Part shown: piece after piece, positions 37,144 through 37,407 of the stretch
Numbering within the stretch: position 1 is the first letter of the stretch
How the letters are laid out: every line of letters starts with the position of its first letter
Assembly: GCA_023261445.1 (NCBI GenBank)
Contig: JAHFOX010000010.1
Span: forward strand, 1 to 37,407
Length of the DNA stretch: 37,407 bases
DNA from: Planctomycetota bacterium
GTDB taxonomy: Bacteria; Planctomycetota; Brocadiia; Brocadiales; Brocadiaceae
Direction of reading: 5' to 3'
The notes under the pieces: generated by a model
Database searches by the model: none
Told to the model about the DNA's origin: nothing
What the model saw: the letters and a program-made list of their open reading frames with translations, nothing else
Made by a program: the position numbers and the translations under genes

Positions 37144-37407
37144 TCATTCTTTCCTCGTTTGGTTAATTGTTACAATAAGTTTTCCTTCGTTATCCTTAAA
37201 TCCTTTGCCGTATAATCCAATAGTATCATCGTTCATGGTCAGATATAGAAATTCACCATCTTCGCTTGGGCGGATATGGATTGATCCTGAAGTTCCCATC
37301 GGGAATAGCCTGCCACAATCCCCAAACCTGCCAATAAGCATACCAATAGGTTGATCGGGAAGTACATAATCTTTCAAGGCATTTACAGGAATACCATCGG
37401 CTGTGTG
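37144..37407 (-). CDS. C-terminal part of a PA-IL/LecA-like carbohydrate-binding domain protein (truncated by window edge)
   Basis: Open frame to the edge: HTADGIPVNALKDYVLPDQPIGMLIGRFGDCGRLFPMGTSGSIHIRPSEDGEFLYLTMNDDTIGLYGKGFKDNEGKLIVTINQ; LIGR.G..G..F..G / LYLTMNDD / DNEG..VTI pattern. Confidence 0.65.
   Translation of the reverse strand, partial: HTADGIPVNALKDYVLPDQPIGMLIGRFGDCGRLFPMGTSGSIHIRPSEDGEFLYLTMNDDTIGLYGKGFKDNEGKLIVTINQTRKE

Noticed and set aside
1-37407. CRISPR arrays, tRNA or rRNA genes, prophage or intact IS transposases
   Set aside because: No regularly spaced direct repeats, no recognizable cloverleaf or rRNA sequence, and no transposase or integrase motifs among the ORFs by eye.

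Overview
The window is a gene-dense, AT-rich bacterial chromosomal segment. Gene content and style resemble an anammox-type planctomycete, but this is inference and no marker gene in the window proves it. I see no rRNA, tRNA, CRISPR array or intact transposase. Main blocks from left to right are as follows. (1) A minus-strand outer-membrane/redox block: a porin, a monoheme cytochrome c fused to a predicted beta-barrel, and a heme-b-type ethylbenzene-dehydrogenase-like protein. Near-identical Fur-like palindromes precede the two barrel genes. (2) A rhomboid protease and an N-acetylmuramoyl-alanine amidase lipoprotein. (3) A compact three-gene signalling unit: orphan ABC-type solute-binding protein, HAMP histidine kinase, and a receiver fused to a class III nucleotide cyclase. 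A TonB-dependent receptor follows. (4) Cofactor and cell-wall genes: CoaB, nicotinate phosphoribosyltransferase, NAD synthetase, glutamate racemase, plus rubrerythrin. (5) A TonB-ExbB-ExbD operon whose TonB has a very long charged linker. (6) A 4x[4Fe-4S] ferredoxin followed by a glycan cluster (WbqC, PIG-L deacetylase, DegT aminotransferase, WecA/MraY-like transferase). (7) A membrane-embedded spermidine-synthase-like protein, a Tat-signal AmrS-type radical SAM protein, Sir2, Mut7-C, a parvulin PPIase, UspA and a PA-IL-like lectin end. The best leads are the solute-binding/kinase/cyclase signalling unit, the Fur-like-box cytochrome-barrel plus heme-b pair, a PAS-domain gene broken by one frameshift and one in-frame stop, the long-linker TonB, the Tat-signal radical SAM protein, and several REP-like intergenic inverted repeats.
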